Numbered from the stretch's first letter, positions 53,724 to 62,859 are shown. The stretch: DNA of 64,000 nt from Vibrio sp. 99-70-13A1 (GCF_013114625.1 NZ_VTXD01000011.1:28812-92811), one strand, 5' to 3'. Notes: generated from the sequence alone by a model not told the origin. A program made the numbers and translations.

Positions 53724-55469
53724 TTACCCTTCACAAACGCAGGCTAAACAGTCATAACCATTGCTGTTACCTAACGCTTGCGGTTGATCGGTTAAGAACT
53801 CGATGAAACAATCTGCCATTGAAACATTAGTAACCAAGCCTTCATCTAGCATATCTAACACTGCACCATAGCCTTCTTTGCCTTTCATCGTGTAAGCAGA
53901 TGAAGTGCCTGTATAGGTTTGATTAGGCATGACCTTTTGCCACCCCATCGATTCTGAGTAAATCTCTAAGTGACTAATTCTATGATTGATTGGGAATTCT
54001 TTGTGGTAACAAAATTTGAGATTATGAGTATAAGGAAAGCTCCCGTCGCCAGTTCCAACTACGCCATTATCTGTTGCATTGTTAATTGCCCCCTCTAGCA
54101 TTGCCATCATCGTACTTCCAAGAACTGTATAAACACCGATAGGCACGGCAAACGGAAGCAGCTTTCCGGCAATATCTGCCACAGAGACATCGCCAGCATT
54201 CAGTGAGTTTCTAACCCCACCAGCATTATGAATGGCAAACTCAGCGTGGTGGCCTTTCTTATTCATCATGTAATGAAAAGATTGCGCAACAAGAGGTGCT
54301 AACTCACTTGCTCCTTTTTCATCAGGCACTCGTACATGGCGTAGCTTTTTGTCTGTAGACGCAATGACTTGCTGCTGAAGCTTTCTTACTCTTGGTAAAT
54401 ACTTATCAATAAGAATGCTCTGAATGCCTGAGTCTTTCTTACACACAATAATATTTGGGTGCTGATGCAAATAGTCACATGCAGATTGGTGAGCTTGATC
54501 ATTGCCTTCTTCACTCATTTTCGCGTCTAAAAACAATCGGCGACCTAGCAGTAACTCATTTTTCCCGTTAAAACGGGTCACTTCACCTTCAGCTGAGAAC
54601 TCAATCTCACAGTGACCTAAGCTCATTGAATGGAAACCAGCTTGAACAACATAAGTCCCGTCAATTAAGATGCCATACTCATCGTCTTTCGCTAGACCTA
54701 CCCCTGAAAAATCACCTTGTAGTCTATGGCTATGTCCACCGACAATAACGCTGATCCCTTCAACTTTACTCGCGAGGTCCAAATCAGCTTCATAGCCTAA
54801 ATGGCTGAGCAAAATGATTTTATTAATCCCCTGCTGATGAATTTGTTCGATCGTCGCTTTTGCTGTATTCAATGCAGAGATAAAAGGGGTATCGAGATCC
54901 GGATTGGCAATGTCTGCCATTTTATCAATGCTTAACCCAAAGATTGCAATCTTCTCGCCATCAAAATCTTTGGTAATAAAAGTCGCACTCTTAGTTTCAG
55001 GGATGTAAGGCTTGATAATGGGGTTGCTAGATAGGGTATGAGTTTTATTGATATCTTCATTCGATAAATCCCAATTACCTGCCAACAAAGGAAATTGGAT
55101 TTTCTTCGCAAAGATTGCAACAGGCTCATTACCCATGTCCAACTCATGATTACCCAATGTCATGGCGTCTATATTAAGGGCATTTAACAAATCGGCATTA
55201 GCCTTGCCTTTAAATAAAGAAAAGTACAACGTGCCTTGGAAGCAGTCTCCAGCATGTAGGAACAATGTACCTTTGCCTTGTCTTGTTGCTTCGTCTTTTA
55301 ATTGTTTGAAGCGTGTGGCGATTCGAGCAAAGCCACCAGTACTGACATAAGGTTCTATGATTCGCTCATTCACTTTAAGTGATAACTGTAATGAGGTTGG
55401 TTCGAAGTATGAATGAGTGTCGTTTATGTGCGCCAATACAATTTTTGTTGGCTTATTATTTTTAGTCAT
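53724..55469 (-). CDS. Cytosolic UshA-like metallophosphatase / 5'-nucleotidase
   Basis: The 581-residue protein (start ATG 55469, GAGAG about 7 nt upstream) has a calcineurin-like metal site (HINDTHSYFEP, LGNHELDMG, GGHSH) and a 5'-nucleotidase C-terminal domain (AIHNAGGVRNSLNAGDVSV). There is no signal peptide, unlike periplasmic UshA, so it should work in the cytosol or be exported another way. Cys-rich end (CLACVCEG) is unusual. Substrate is unknown. Confidence 0.85.
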   Translation of the reverse strand: MTKNNKPTKIVLAHINDTHSYFEPTSLQLSLKVNERIIEPYVSTGGFARIATRFKQLKDEATRQGKGTLFLHAGDCFQGTLYFSLFKGKANADLLNALNIDAMTLGNHELDMGNEPVAIFAKKIQFPLLAGNWDLSNEDINKTHTLSSNPIIKPYIPETKSATFITKDFDGEKIAIFGLSIDKMADIANPDLDTPFISALNTAKATIEQIHQQGINKIILLSHLGYEADLDLASKVEGISVIVGGHSHRLQGDFSGVGLAKDDEYGILIDGTYVVQAGFHSMSLGHCEIEFSAEGEVTRFNGKNELLLGRRLFLDAKMSEEGNDQAHQSACDYLHQHPNIIVCKKDSGIQSILIDKYLPRVRKLQQQVIASTDKKLRHVRVPDEKGASELAPLVAQSFHYMMNKKGHHAEFAIHNAGGVRNSLNAGDVSVADIAGKLLPFAVPIGVYTVLGSTMMAMLEGAINNATDNGVVGTGDGSFPYTHNLKFCYHKEFPINHRISHLEIYSESMGWQKVMPNQTYTGTSSAYTMKGKEGYGAVLDMLDEGLVTNVSMADCFIEFLTDQPQALGNSNGYDCLACVCEG

Positions 55470-55704
55470 ATTGTTCTCTCTTTGTCCCATTCATACTAGG
55501 TCGAGAATCATGACAGAATCGTGAATTTTATGAAACAACACTGCAAAAAAATCTCACTCATATTTCACTATAGCTAATAGAGAATTCGGCCAAAAGCTTT
55601 TGATTTGTGACAAGGCAATACACCTAATTGTAAATTTTCTATTATGATGAAAGTAATCTGTTAGCTTTCAATCAATTAGCAGACACACCAGCAGGAGTAA
55701 GCCT

Positions 55705-57381
55705 ATGCAACTAGAAAGAATAGAAATTTCTGGCTTTCGTGGTATCAAGCGTCTGTCTTTAGCTTTTGATGAGCTAACAACACTTATAGGTGAAAATACG
55801 TGGGGTAAATCGTCGTTATTAGATGCACTTTCCGTTGTATTACCCGCAGATGGCATCCCCTATCATTTCGAAATGCCAGACTTTCATGTCGACTATTCTG
55901 TTTCTCACCCGCAATCCCAACATCTGCAAATTGTTCTATCCCTTAAAGCTAATGATAAAAGCGAGCTAAATGCTGGTCGATACCGAAAATTAAAACCGAT
56001 TTGGGTTCAAGACGAATTTGGTGTTTTCCGCATCTATTATCGAATCAGTGCCACGCTTGAGCAATATGAAACCACCACCCATTATGCGTTCCTCGATTTA
56101 GAGGGGAACCCTCTTAAACTTCATCACTCGGAAAAATTGGCACAAGAGCTAATGACGCTTCACCCAGTAATACGGCTTAGAGATGCTCGACACTTTGAGC
56201 GCCCTTTTAACATGCATTCAGCTAAAAGTAATGGCAATGGCAATGGCAATGGCAATGGACAGGCTAACGGAAACACAAGAGTTGAAAAGCGAATTGATAA
56301 CACCTGCCGACGTTTAATGGCCATTCCGGGGCATGTAAATAAAGGTGAAATGCGCAGCAGCCTTAATTCAATGCAAAGTTTAATTGAGCACTATTTTTCA
56401 TTTAAGAGCTTAACAAGAAAGAATCCGCGTAAACCAAGAGACGGCTTGTTGTATTCATCTGGGGCAAATGACAAAAGTATCCACCAAATAGTAGAAGAAA
56501 CGAAAAACAAACAAACTCAACTGCTATTTATGGGGCTACTGAATGCCTATTTACAAGCAAAAGGTCCTACCGATCTAAGACGTTGTGCCCGCCCTTTATT
56601 GATCCTAGAAGATCCAGAAGGTCGTTTACATCCTACACACCTAGCTAGGGCTTGGAGTTTATTGCAGAAGTTACCTATGCAAAAGATCTTAACAACAAAC
56701 AGTGGTGATCTTCTTGCGGCTGTGCCTTTACAATCTATTCGTAGGTTAGTTCGTCAGTCAGACAAAACTGTTGCTAACCAGCTATCTACTAACAAATTCT
56801 GTAAAGATGAACTGCGTAGAATCGGATTTCATATTCGCTTTCACCGTTCTGGTGCTTTATACGCTAGGTGTTGGTTATTAGTGGAAGGTGAAACCGAAGT
56901 ATGGCTTTTCAATGAGTTAGCGAATCAATGTGGTTATAACCTAGCAGCCGAAGGCGTTCAAATCATTGAATTTGCTCAGTCCGGTTTGAAAGCCCTTATC
57001 AAAGTCGCTAAGGAGTTTGGAATTGATTGGCATGTAGTAACAGATGGAGATGCAGCAGGGAAGAAGTACGCTTCAACGGTTATTTCTCAGTTAGGTCATG
57101 ATCAAGAAAGACATCGACTGACGGAGTTACCTGATAAGGATATTGAGCATTATTTATACGCAAATGGGTTCGAACACTTTTTTAGAGACATGGTCAAGAT
57201 CCCTTATGACCACCCTATTCCGGCTAAAAAAGTGGTAATGAAAGTATTAAAAAAACACGCAAAACCTGACCTAGCATTAGCCATTGTTTCTCATTGCGAA
57301 AGTCGCGGACAGGAATGCATTCCTTTACTCCTTAGGTGGACGCTAAAACGAGTCATCACGATGGCAAATGGCAATACTTAG
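55705..57381 (+). CDS. ybjD: YbjD-like OLD-family ATP-dependent nuclease (DUF2813)
   Basis: The 558-residue protein has an N-terminal AAA/ABC-like ATPase (MQLERIEISGFRGIKRLSL; Walker A GENTWGKSS), a late Walker-B-like LLILEDPEGRLHPTHL, and a C-terminal TOPRIM domain (WLLVEGETEVWLF, DGDAAGKKYA). OLD proteins are ATPases with nuclease activity, some in phage defence. A poly-NG insert near residue 177 is coded by a hexanucleotide repeat. E. coli ybjD has the same opening motif. It is divergent from the phosphatase gene. Confidence 0.88.
   Translation: MQLERIEISGFRGIKRLSLAFDELTTLIGENTWGKSSLLDALSVVLPADGIPYHFEMPDFHVDYSVSHPQSQHLQIVLSLKANDKSELNAGRYRKLKPIWVQDEFGVFRIYYRISATLEQYETTTHYAFLDLEGNPLKLHHSEKLAQELMTLHPVIRLRDARHFERPFNMHSAKSNGNGNGNGNGQANGNTRVEKRIDNTCRRLMAIPGHVNKGEMRSSLNSMQSLIEHYFSFKSLTRKNPRKPRDGLLYSSGANDKSIHQIVEETKNKQTQLLFMGLLNAYLQAKGPTDLRRCARPLLILEDPEGRLHPTHLARAWSLLQKLPMQKILTTNSGDLLAAVPLQSIRRLVRQSDKTVANQLSTNKFCKDELRRIGFHIRFHRSGALYARCWLLVEGETEVWLFNELANQCGYNLAAEGVQIIEFAQSGLKALIKVAKEFGIDWHVVTDGDAAGKKYASTVISQLGHDQERHRLTELPDKDIEHYLYANGFEHFFRDMVKIPYDHPIPAKKVVMKVLKKHAKPDLALAIVSHCESRGQECIPLLLRWTLKRVITMANGNT
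56230..56253 (+). repeat. AATGGC hexanucleotide repeat inside ybjD
   Basis: Four perfect copies, then AATGGAC. In frame it codes a poly-Asn-Gly run. Being a multiple of three, copy-number change would keep the frame. Confidence 0.9.
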
Positions 57382-57426
57382 TTAACCGCTCTTTGCTAGA
57401 ACGCTTCATTTTTATAGCTCCCATTA

Positions 57427-57452
57427 AAAAAGGCACACCAAGTGGTGTGCCT
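57427..57452 (-). terminator. Terminator of the DUF1097 gene
   Basis: AGGCACACCA / TGGTGTGCCT stem; the minus strand ends in T6, 94 bp after the stop codon. Confidence 0.85.
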
Positions 57453-57546
57453 GTATACAAATAATATACAAATTAATCGGGGGTTAACCTTAATCTTTAC
57501 AGTACAACAAAACATGATGTAAAAACTGATTTAAGCTTTCGCGTGC

Positions 57547-58041
57547 TTAAGCCTTTACTTGTTTAGCGTGTTGTTCTGGTAATTCAGAAGATTGGTTTGA
57601 TTTCTCATGAAGCCATAAGCCCGTCGCTTTCATTAAGTATCCAAATACACCACCGAGCAGAAGTGAAGGCACAACAAGTTGCCAATCACCTGCTGCTGCA
57701 AATGTTGCACAACAACCAATGAAGGTACCAGGGATGTACCCTAGCCAAGCTTGTTTTGCTTGAATACACATAAAGAAAGCAACCACAGCCGTAATCACAT
57801 AACCCAGAATTTCAAGACCCGCAAATGTTGAGCTGTGAATAATCACCATTGCCCAAAATACGCCTGTCATGTTTGTCAGTAAGCTACTCAATAGCCCCTT
57901 AAACCCGGCAGTAGGCGAAGCAAAGTAGCTGGTGCACCCTAAAAAACCAGCCCACGAGAGTAAGCCAAAAGAAATGGCTATCCATCCCCAAAGACCTGAC
58001 AAAATACCTGTTGTTAATGAAATTGCGACTAATGTACTCAT
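57547..58041 (-). CDS. DUF1097-like membrane protein
   Basis: The 164-residue protein has five or six spans and GLLSSLLTNMTGVFWAMVIIHSS near the centre, a DUF1097 feature also seen in E. coli YcdZ. The C-terminal tail is charged and cytosolic. It may transport a small solute; unknown. A CRP-like site is 96-111 bp upstream. Confidence 0.8.
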   Translation of the reverse strand: MSTLVAISLTTGILSGLWGWIAISFGLLSWAGFLGCTSYFASPTAGFKGLLSSLLTNMTGVFWAMVIIHSSTFAGLEILGYVITAVVAFFMCIQAKQAWLGYIPGTFIGCCATFAAAGDWQLVVPSLLLGGVFGYLMKATGLWLHEKSNQSSELPEQHAKQVKA

Positions 58042-58136
58042 ACTATTTCTAAACGTTTTACAGTTGCTTCTGCGACTGCATGTTTAGCCTCATATAAAAT
58101 CAAGTAAGCATATTATGTGAAGAATGGAGTTTTTCT

Positions 58137-58152
58137 AGCGATCTAAATCACA
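58137..58152 (-). promoter_or_regulatory. CRP-like site upstream of the DUF1097 gene
   Basis: AGCGA-TCTAAA-TCACA matches TGTGA-N6-TCACA at 8 of 10 positions. Distance to the start codon (58041) is about 96-111 bp. Confidence 0.4.
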
Positions 58153-58269
58153 CTAACAATGTACGACGGATAGGGTTTATCACAATAAGGAGACCGATAT
58201 CGCTTAATCAACAGATATCGGTATCTAACTTCTGGTGGGATTTTTAAGAAGAATGTCTAAATTCGAACC

Positions 58270-59175
58270 TTACAGGACCGATGGCCTTCCTTTCATCATT
58301 CGTTTACCTTCTTGCTTTATGCATTCAGCAAGTGGATTTTCAGACATATCAGCACGCCAAATAAACGAAAGTGTTCTTTCCATTTCTAACTGCGGTACAT
58401 TTAGTGTTACTAACTGCCCCGATTCAATAAAACGCTCTACATCTAAAAATGGTAAGCATGTTAAGTATGGACCATTCGCAACCAAACTTCTAAGAACTGG
58501 AACGTGCTCATACTCACGCCATACATCAAGATCTGATATTAAATTATGAATAGAGCTATCAAAAATTTTTCGAGTGCCAGAGCCATGTTCACGTAATACC
58601 CATTTGGCTTGCTCTAACTGAGCTAAACTGACCTTTTCTCGCTTCGCAAACGGGTGATGAGCGGATGCCACAACGGTTAAATGGTCAGTACACCATACCT
58701 CTTGGTTGACTCGGTTGTCGTCACAACGCCCTTCAATCACACCTAGGTCATATTTGTAATCAAGTACACCTTCAATCACCGCTTGGGTACTTTGCACTCC
58801 AAGCTCAATTCTCATTTCCGGAAAGTCGTTATCAATAATACTGATGAGGTCGGGAACTAAGTGTTCTGCTGGTGTTTGGCTAGCACCGAGCTTAAGTTCT
58901 CCACTTAGAAGATGCTGCTCATAAAAACCCATCTCAATTTGTTGAGCATCTTGCAATAAACGCTTTGCTTTGGGTCTTAGCCACATCCCCCAATGGGTAA
59001 GCGCCATTTGCTTCCCTTGCCTTTCAAATAAAGGTCTGCCAAGCATTTTCTCTAGTTGTGCAAGCGACATACTGGTCGCCGATTGTGTAAGAGCTAATTT
59101 ATCTGCTGCCTGACTCACACTGCCTGACTCTGCAACGGCGTCAAAGACCGTTAGTTGCTTAAGTGAATAGCGCAA
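58270..59175 (-). CDS. LysR-family regulator (YeiE-like)
   Basis: The 301-residue protein has a winged helix-turn-helix (about 5-62: VSQAADKLALTQSATSMSLAQLEKMLG) and a sensor domain with the YeiE-like motifs LRPKAKRLLQDAQQIE, GVIEGRCDD and WVLREHGSGTRKIFD. The ligand is unknown; relatives of this type often sense anions such as sulfite. It is divergent from the FocA-CBS gene (315-bp gap), whose gap carries an inverted repeat that fits a LysR site, so it probably controls that gene. Confidence 0.88.
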   Translation of the reverse strand: MRYSLKQLTVFDAVAESGSVSQAADKLALTQSATSMSLAQLEKMLGRPLFERQGKQMALTHWGMWLRPKAKRLLQDAQQIEMGFYEQHLLSGELKLGASQTPAEHLVPDLISIIDNDFPEMRIELGVQSTQAVIEGVLDYKYDLGVIEGRCDDNRVNQEVWCTDHLTVVASAHHPFAKREKVSLAQLEQAKWVLREHGSGTRKIFDSSIHNLISDLDVWREYEHVPVLRSLVANGPYLTCLPFLDVERFIESGQLVTLNVPQLEMERTLSFIWRADMSENPLAECIKQEGKRMMKGRPSVL

Positions 59176-59490
59176 TTTTCTTCCTTAATTTTATTGTCAT
59201 TATTAGTGAATCCATCGCTTTATAAAACTGACGTTGTAAGCAATTAATTTCATTTTACCCTCTGGGAAATCTATATCAATAAATTTGATAAGGATTTTAA
59301 AAATTATCAATTTTACCTAAGCATCCAACAGTCGTAATCTAATTTGGCAGCAGGGAAACACGGTCTGCAAAAACAAATAACTAAACACTTATGACTCATT
59401 AAACCTTGAGACTCATTAAGTACTTAAGCATTAAACACTCAATCATTAAACACTAGGAATTAAGTATGAAGGATTGTTCAAGGAGGTGGT
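59176..59490. promoter_or_regulatory. Divergent regulatory region of the LysR gene and focA
   Basis: Contains the inverted repeat TTGATAA (59285-59291) / TTATCAA (59304-59310) with 12 nt between, a preceding ATCAA-TAAA-TTTGAT element (59275-59289), and a run of related CATTAAACACT words near 59400-59455. An upstream ORF (59466-59510) and a strong SD (AGGAGG, 59481-59486) lie at its right end. Confidence 0.55.
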
Positions 59491-59510
59491 ATGGCTGCCA
59501 GTACTTCTGA
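59466..59510 (+). CDS. 14-residue upstream ORF overlapping the focA start
   Basis: ATG 59466 has AGGA 7 nt upstream and reads MKDCSRRWYGCQYF, ending in TGA 59508, out of frame with focA (59491). It covers the focA ribosome site and contains two rare AGG arginine codons. It might be a leader peptide or chance. Confidence 0.35.
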   Translation: MKDCSRRWYGCQYF

Positions 59511-60942
59511 AAATCATCAATTGTTTTCACCGACAGAAATGATGGCTGAAGCTGAAAAGTTTGCATTAAGTAAAGCCAATAAAACAAGCGGGATGACAAT
59601 CAGCTTAGCCATTATGGCTGGCGCTTTTATCGGCTTAGCTTTTTTATTCTACATAACAGTGACAACAGGTAGTGCAGATGCAGGTTGGGGACTTAGCCGC
59701 TTAGCCGGTGGGATAGCTTTCAGCATGGGGCTTATTTTAATTGTGATATGCGGTGGTGAACTTTTTACAAGTTCAGTTCTATCAAGTATCTCATGGGCAA
59801 ATAAGCAAATTACTTTTGGCAAGATGTTATCTATTTGGGGAAAGGTTTACGTCGGTAATTTCATTGGAGCAATGTTTCTTCTTGCTCTTGTCGCTGCCGC
59901 TGGTTTGTACCAATTAGACCACGGTCAATGGGGGCTCAATGCTCTAAATATTGCTCAGCACAAGCTACACCACAGCCCTGTACAAGCTTTTGCTTTGGGT
60001 GTGCTTTGTAACTTGTTGGTGTGCTTAGCGATTTGGCTAACGTTCAGCTCTGCTAACGCTATGACTAAAGCAATGATGACCGTATTACCCGTGGCAATGT
60101 TCGTTAGCTCAGGCTTTGAACACTGTGTGGCGAATATGTTTATGGTTCCACTAGGCATTACGATTCAAGCATTCGCACCAGAAAGTTTTTGGATGCAGAT
60201 TGGCGCAACACCAGCCCAGTACGCAGACCTAAACATCATGAAATTTGTCACCGCAAACTTAGTGCCAGTAACAATCGGCAACATTGTAGGTGGTTCGGTA
60301 TTGGTCGGCTTAGCCAATTGGAGCATCTACCGTCGCCCACAACTTAAAGCAGCAAAAATTACTGCAATTACACAAACAACAGAAATTACGTCAGTTAAGG
60401 AAATCACTATGAACACTACAACGACTATCAAGCAAATCATGAACACTCAACCAATTACACTAAGCGTAGAAATGCCTACATCAGTGGCAATTGATTCACT
60501 TTTAGACGCTCAACTTGTTAGCGCTCCTGTTTGCGATGTTGAAGGTCGTCTTGTTGGTATCTTCTCTGTACACGACGTAATGGTTGACCTTTGGTGCCAA
60601 GATTACATCCCAACGAAAGGCCAGAAAGTCGTAGACCTAATGAGCCGTGACGTTGTAGCAATCGATGCAAACGACAAGTTAGTTGATGTAGCTGAGTTCC
60701 TATGTATCGACAAAGAGCAACTGTACCCTACTACTAGCATGGGGTTTGCAACTCGCCTGACTTCTCTTTCTTTAGAAGAACGAGCTAAAGCGATGAAAGT
60801 GAGCCAACCACATATGCTTCCAGTATTAGAAAACGGTGCGATGGTCGGTGTTCTTACTCGTACTGAAGTAATGCAAGCACTTCGTCCAATCTACGGTGAC
60901 CGCTTAAACGTTGTACCAAAAGCTGAACTAGAAACGGCTTAA
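59491..60942 (+). CDS. focA: FocA/FNT-type anion channel fused to a CBS-domain pair
   Basis: The 483-residue protein has an FNT channel of six spans (about 35-285; GGELFTSSVLSS, HCVANMFMVP, NIVGGSVLVG) and two CBS domains (about 312-365 and 380-470). FNT channels carry formate, nitrite or hydrosulfide. The fused CBS pair may gate the channel by adenylate binding. An internal ATG (60409, residue 307) has AAGGA 7 nt upstream, so a separate CBS protein may also be made. Strong SD AGGAGG before the start. Divergent from a LysR gene. Which anion is carried is unknown. Confidence 0.88.
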   Translation: MAASTSENHQLFSPTEMMAEAEKFALSKANKTSGMTISLAIMAGAFIGLAFLFYITVTTGSADAGWGLSRLAGGIAFSMGLILIVICGGELFTSSVLSSISWANKQITFGKMLSIWGKVYVGNFIGAMFLLALVAAAGLYQLDHGQWGLNALNIAQHKLHHSPVQAFALGVLCNLLVCLAIWLTFSSANAMTKAMMTVLPVAMFVSSGFEHCVANMFMVPLGITIQAFAPESFWMQIGATPAQYADLNIMKFVTANLVPVTIGNIVGGSVLVGLANWSIYRRPQLKAAKITAITQTTEITSVKEITMNTTTTIKQIMNTQPITLSVEMPTSVAIDSLLDAQLVSAPVCDVEGRLVGIFSVHDVMVDLWCQDYIPTKGQKVVDLMSRDVVAIDANDKLVDVAEFLCIDKEQLYPTTSMGFATRLTSLSLEERAKAMKVSQPHMLPVLENGAMVGVLTRTEVMQALRPIYGDRLNVVPKAELETA

Positions 60943-61349
60943 CTAGAGCTACTTAGCTTGAACTCTTTAGCTAGAACCACTTAACTAACAGATGTTCAAC
61001 AACTAATAAATTAGCAAGCAACAGTTTAACGAGTTACAAGTCAACAAATACTAAGTTGACTACTAAAACAAGGCTGGGTGATTAGGGATCAGTCATTCAG
61101 TTAGGGAAATCAGTCATGGCAACGTTGACTGGCTAGAAGTAAATGGTGGCTTAAAACGTAGTAAAAGATTTGACACAAAACAGATCTACACGCGTTGCCA
61201 TTTACCTCAATAAAAAAGGCGCAAAGTGAATACTTTGCGCCTTTCTCTATTTCTAACTGTCTCTGGCTAGGTATCTATCTTTAATACTGCATATCATTTT
61301 TTAATACTGCATCAAAGTTGATACCAGCTAGTGATCATCAATAGCTAGA
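60943..61349. other. Gap downstream of focA
   Basis: About 400 bp without a gene. It has repeated CTTAACTA / CTTAGCTTGAACT-like words (60940-61050) and the bidirectional terminator at 61212-61246. Confidence 0.6.
61212..61246. terminator. Bidirectional terminator between focA and yceI
   Basis: AAAGGCGCAAAGT / ACTTTGCGCCTTT stem with a GAAT-type loop; T tracts on both sides. Confidence 0.9.
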
Positions 61350-61919
61350 TTACTTCTTTACACCTTCAACATGTAGATCCATGTCTACATAGCTTGAAGC
61401 GCCCATTACTGGAATGTTGAAGTCAGCAAGTTCTAGACGAGTTGTACCAACAAAACCAGCACGCTCACCACCCCACGGGTCTTGACCAGCGCCGATAAAT
61501 TCAGCTGAGATTGTAATCGGCTTTGTTACACCATGTAGCGTTAAGTCACCCATTACATCTAAGTTGCCGTCACCTTTATCAACCACTTTAGTACTTGTGA
61601 ACTTAGCATCGCTAAATTTACTTGTATTGATGAAGTCAGAACTACGGATATGCTTATCACGTTCTGCGTGGTTTGAATCAAGGCTTGTTGTATCAATAGT
61701 TACGTTTACTTTAGATGCTGCAATGTTGCTTTCATCAAAAGAAAAATCACCAGAGAATGTGTTAAAACGACCTTGGATAAAGCTATAACCTAGGTGGCTA
61801 ACTTTAAAGTTTACTGATGCGTGAGCACCTTTTGTGTCAATCACATAATCGGCTGCATTTGCTGCGAAAGGCATTGCCATTGCGAATGCTAGTCCAGTAG
61901 CGATAATTGATTTTTTCAT
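61350..61919 (-). CDS. yceI: YceI-family periplasmic protein
   Basis: The 189-residue protein has a signal peptide (MKKSIIATGLAFAMAMPFAANA) and a lipocalin-like beta-barrel: DYVIDTKGAHASVNFKVSHLG, FDFDESN-like strands, ERDKHIRSSDFINTSKFSDA, DLTLHGVTKPITI. YceI binds isoprenoid lipids in the periplasm. Its ATG overlaps the cybB stop by 4 bp, the standard cybB-yceI operon. Confidence 0.93.
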   Translation of the reverse strand: MKKSIIATGLAFAMAMPFAANAADYVIDTKGAHASVNFKVSHLGYSFIQGRFNTFSGDFSFDESNIAASKVNVTIDTTSLDSNHAERDKHIRSSDFINTSKFSDAKFTSTKVVDKGDGNLDVMGDLTLHGVTKPITISAEFIGAGQDPWGGERAGFVGTTRLELADFNIPVMGASSYVDMDLHVEGVKK

Positions 61920-62455
61920 TTTGAAGCTCCTATCATTTTTCGTAACGTATCGTCTTTGTCGATAATGTGATGTTTAATTGCCGCTAGAGCATGTACTGAT
62001 GCCATGATGATCAGCACCCAAGCTGCGTAGTAATGTACTGAACCCGCTAGGTCAGATTGATTATTAAATAGCTCACCTAAACTAGGAACGGTGAACAAGT
62101 TAAAAACGTCTATGCCTCTACCATCTGATGTTGAAATCAAATAGCCTGAAATAAACAATGCGAATAGATTGATATACATAAAGCCATGCACAAGTTTAGC
62201 TGCGATCACTTCGTACGGTTTACCCTCAACAGAAGGTGACGCGGTCACAGTTTTCCAAACAATTCTAATCAGCGTTACTGCTGCTAATAAAATACCAACA
62301 GAACGATGTAAATCTGGAGCCGTCTTGTACCATTCACTGTAGTAAGAAAGATCAACCATCCATAAGCCTACGCCAAACAAGCTAAAAATAGTAAGAGCTG
62401 AAACCCAGTGGATTGCTCGAGCCACTGCATTATAATTTTTAATTTCGTTTTCCAT
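61916..62455 (-). CDS. cybB: Cytochrome b561 (CybB family)
   Basis: The 179-residue protein has four spans and conserved His ligands for two b-haems (RAIHWVSALTIF, LHRSVGILLAAVTLIRI, KLVHGFMYINLF, HYYAAWVLIIMASVHALAAIKHH). Start ATG 62455 was preferred to 62467. It passes electrons from ubiquinol in the inner membrane. Coupled to yceI by a 4-bp overlap. Confidence 0.92.
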   Translation of the reverse strand: MENEIKNYNAVARAIHWVSALTIFSLFGVGLWMVDLSYYSEWYKTAPDLHRSVGILLAAVTLIRIVWKTVTASPSVEGKPYEVIAAKLVHGFMYINLFALFISGYLISTSDGRGIDVFNLFTVPSLGELFNNQSDLAGSVHYYAAWVLIIMASVHALAAIKHHIIDKDDTLRKMIGASK

Positions 62456-62610
62456 GAATAACCACACTAATACAAATGGGAATGATTTCGGCTAACTTTA
62501 ACGTTGTGCCCTTTCTTGTTACACATTATTTACCAAGCTTTACATAAAGGACACAGGATGAAATGAATCAACTTATTCAGAATTTTCGAACAACTTAAGT
62601 TATTCTTAGG

Positions 62611-62859
62611 TTAAATCTCAACAATTTGCTCAATTTCATACAACTCATCCGCAATATCCAACATCTTTCTTTCCATTACTTTCTGAGCATCTTCAATACC
62701 TTTGTTGTAATAAACGGCGCCAAACTTCTTACTTACGAAATCAACGAGAAACTCGCTATCAAATTGACCAAGTTCTACATCGAGCTCGTCTTGCAGGTAA
62801 GCTTGTAATGAATCTGTTAACGCCTTTTTCTGGTTGGTATCTAATTGAATGTCCATCAT
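62611..62859 (-). CDS. DUF2164-like small protein
   Basis: The 82-residue protein has the DUF2164 layout: LTDSLQAYLQDELDVELGQFDSEFLVDFVSKKFGAVYYNKGIEDA, with a helical end. It is cytosolic and acidic. No function is known. It stands alone, with a spacing of 190 bp to the gene on its right. Confidence 0.8.
   Translation of the reverse strand: MMDIQLDTNQKKALTDSLQAYLQDELDVELGQFDSEFLVDFVSKKFGAVYYNKGIEDAQKVMERKMLDIADELYEIEQIVEI

Noticed and set aside
58193..58221. CCGATATC / GATATCGG inverted repeat after the LysR gene
   Set aside because: It could be a terminator stem, but no T-run follows on either strand and the loop is long.
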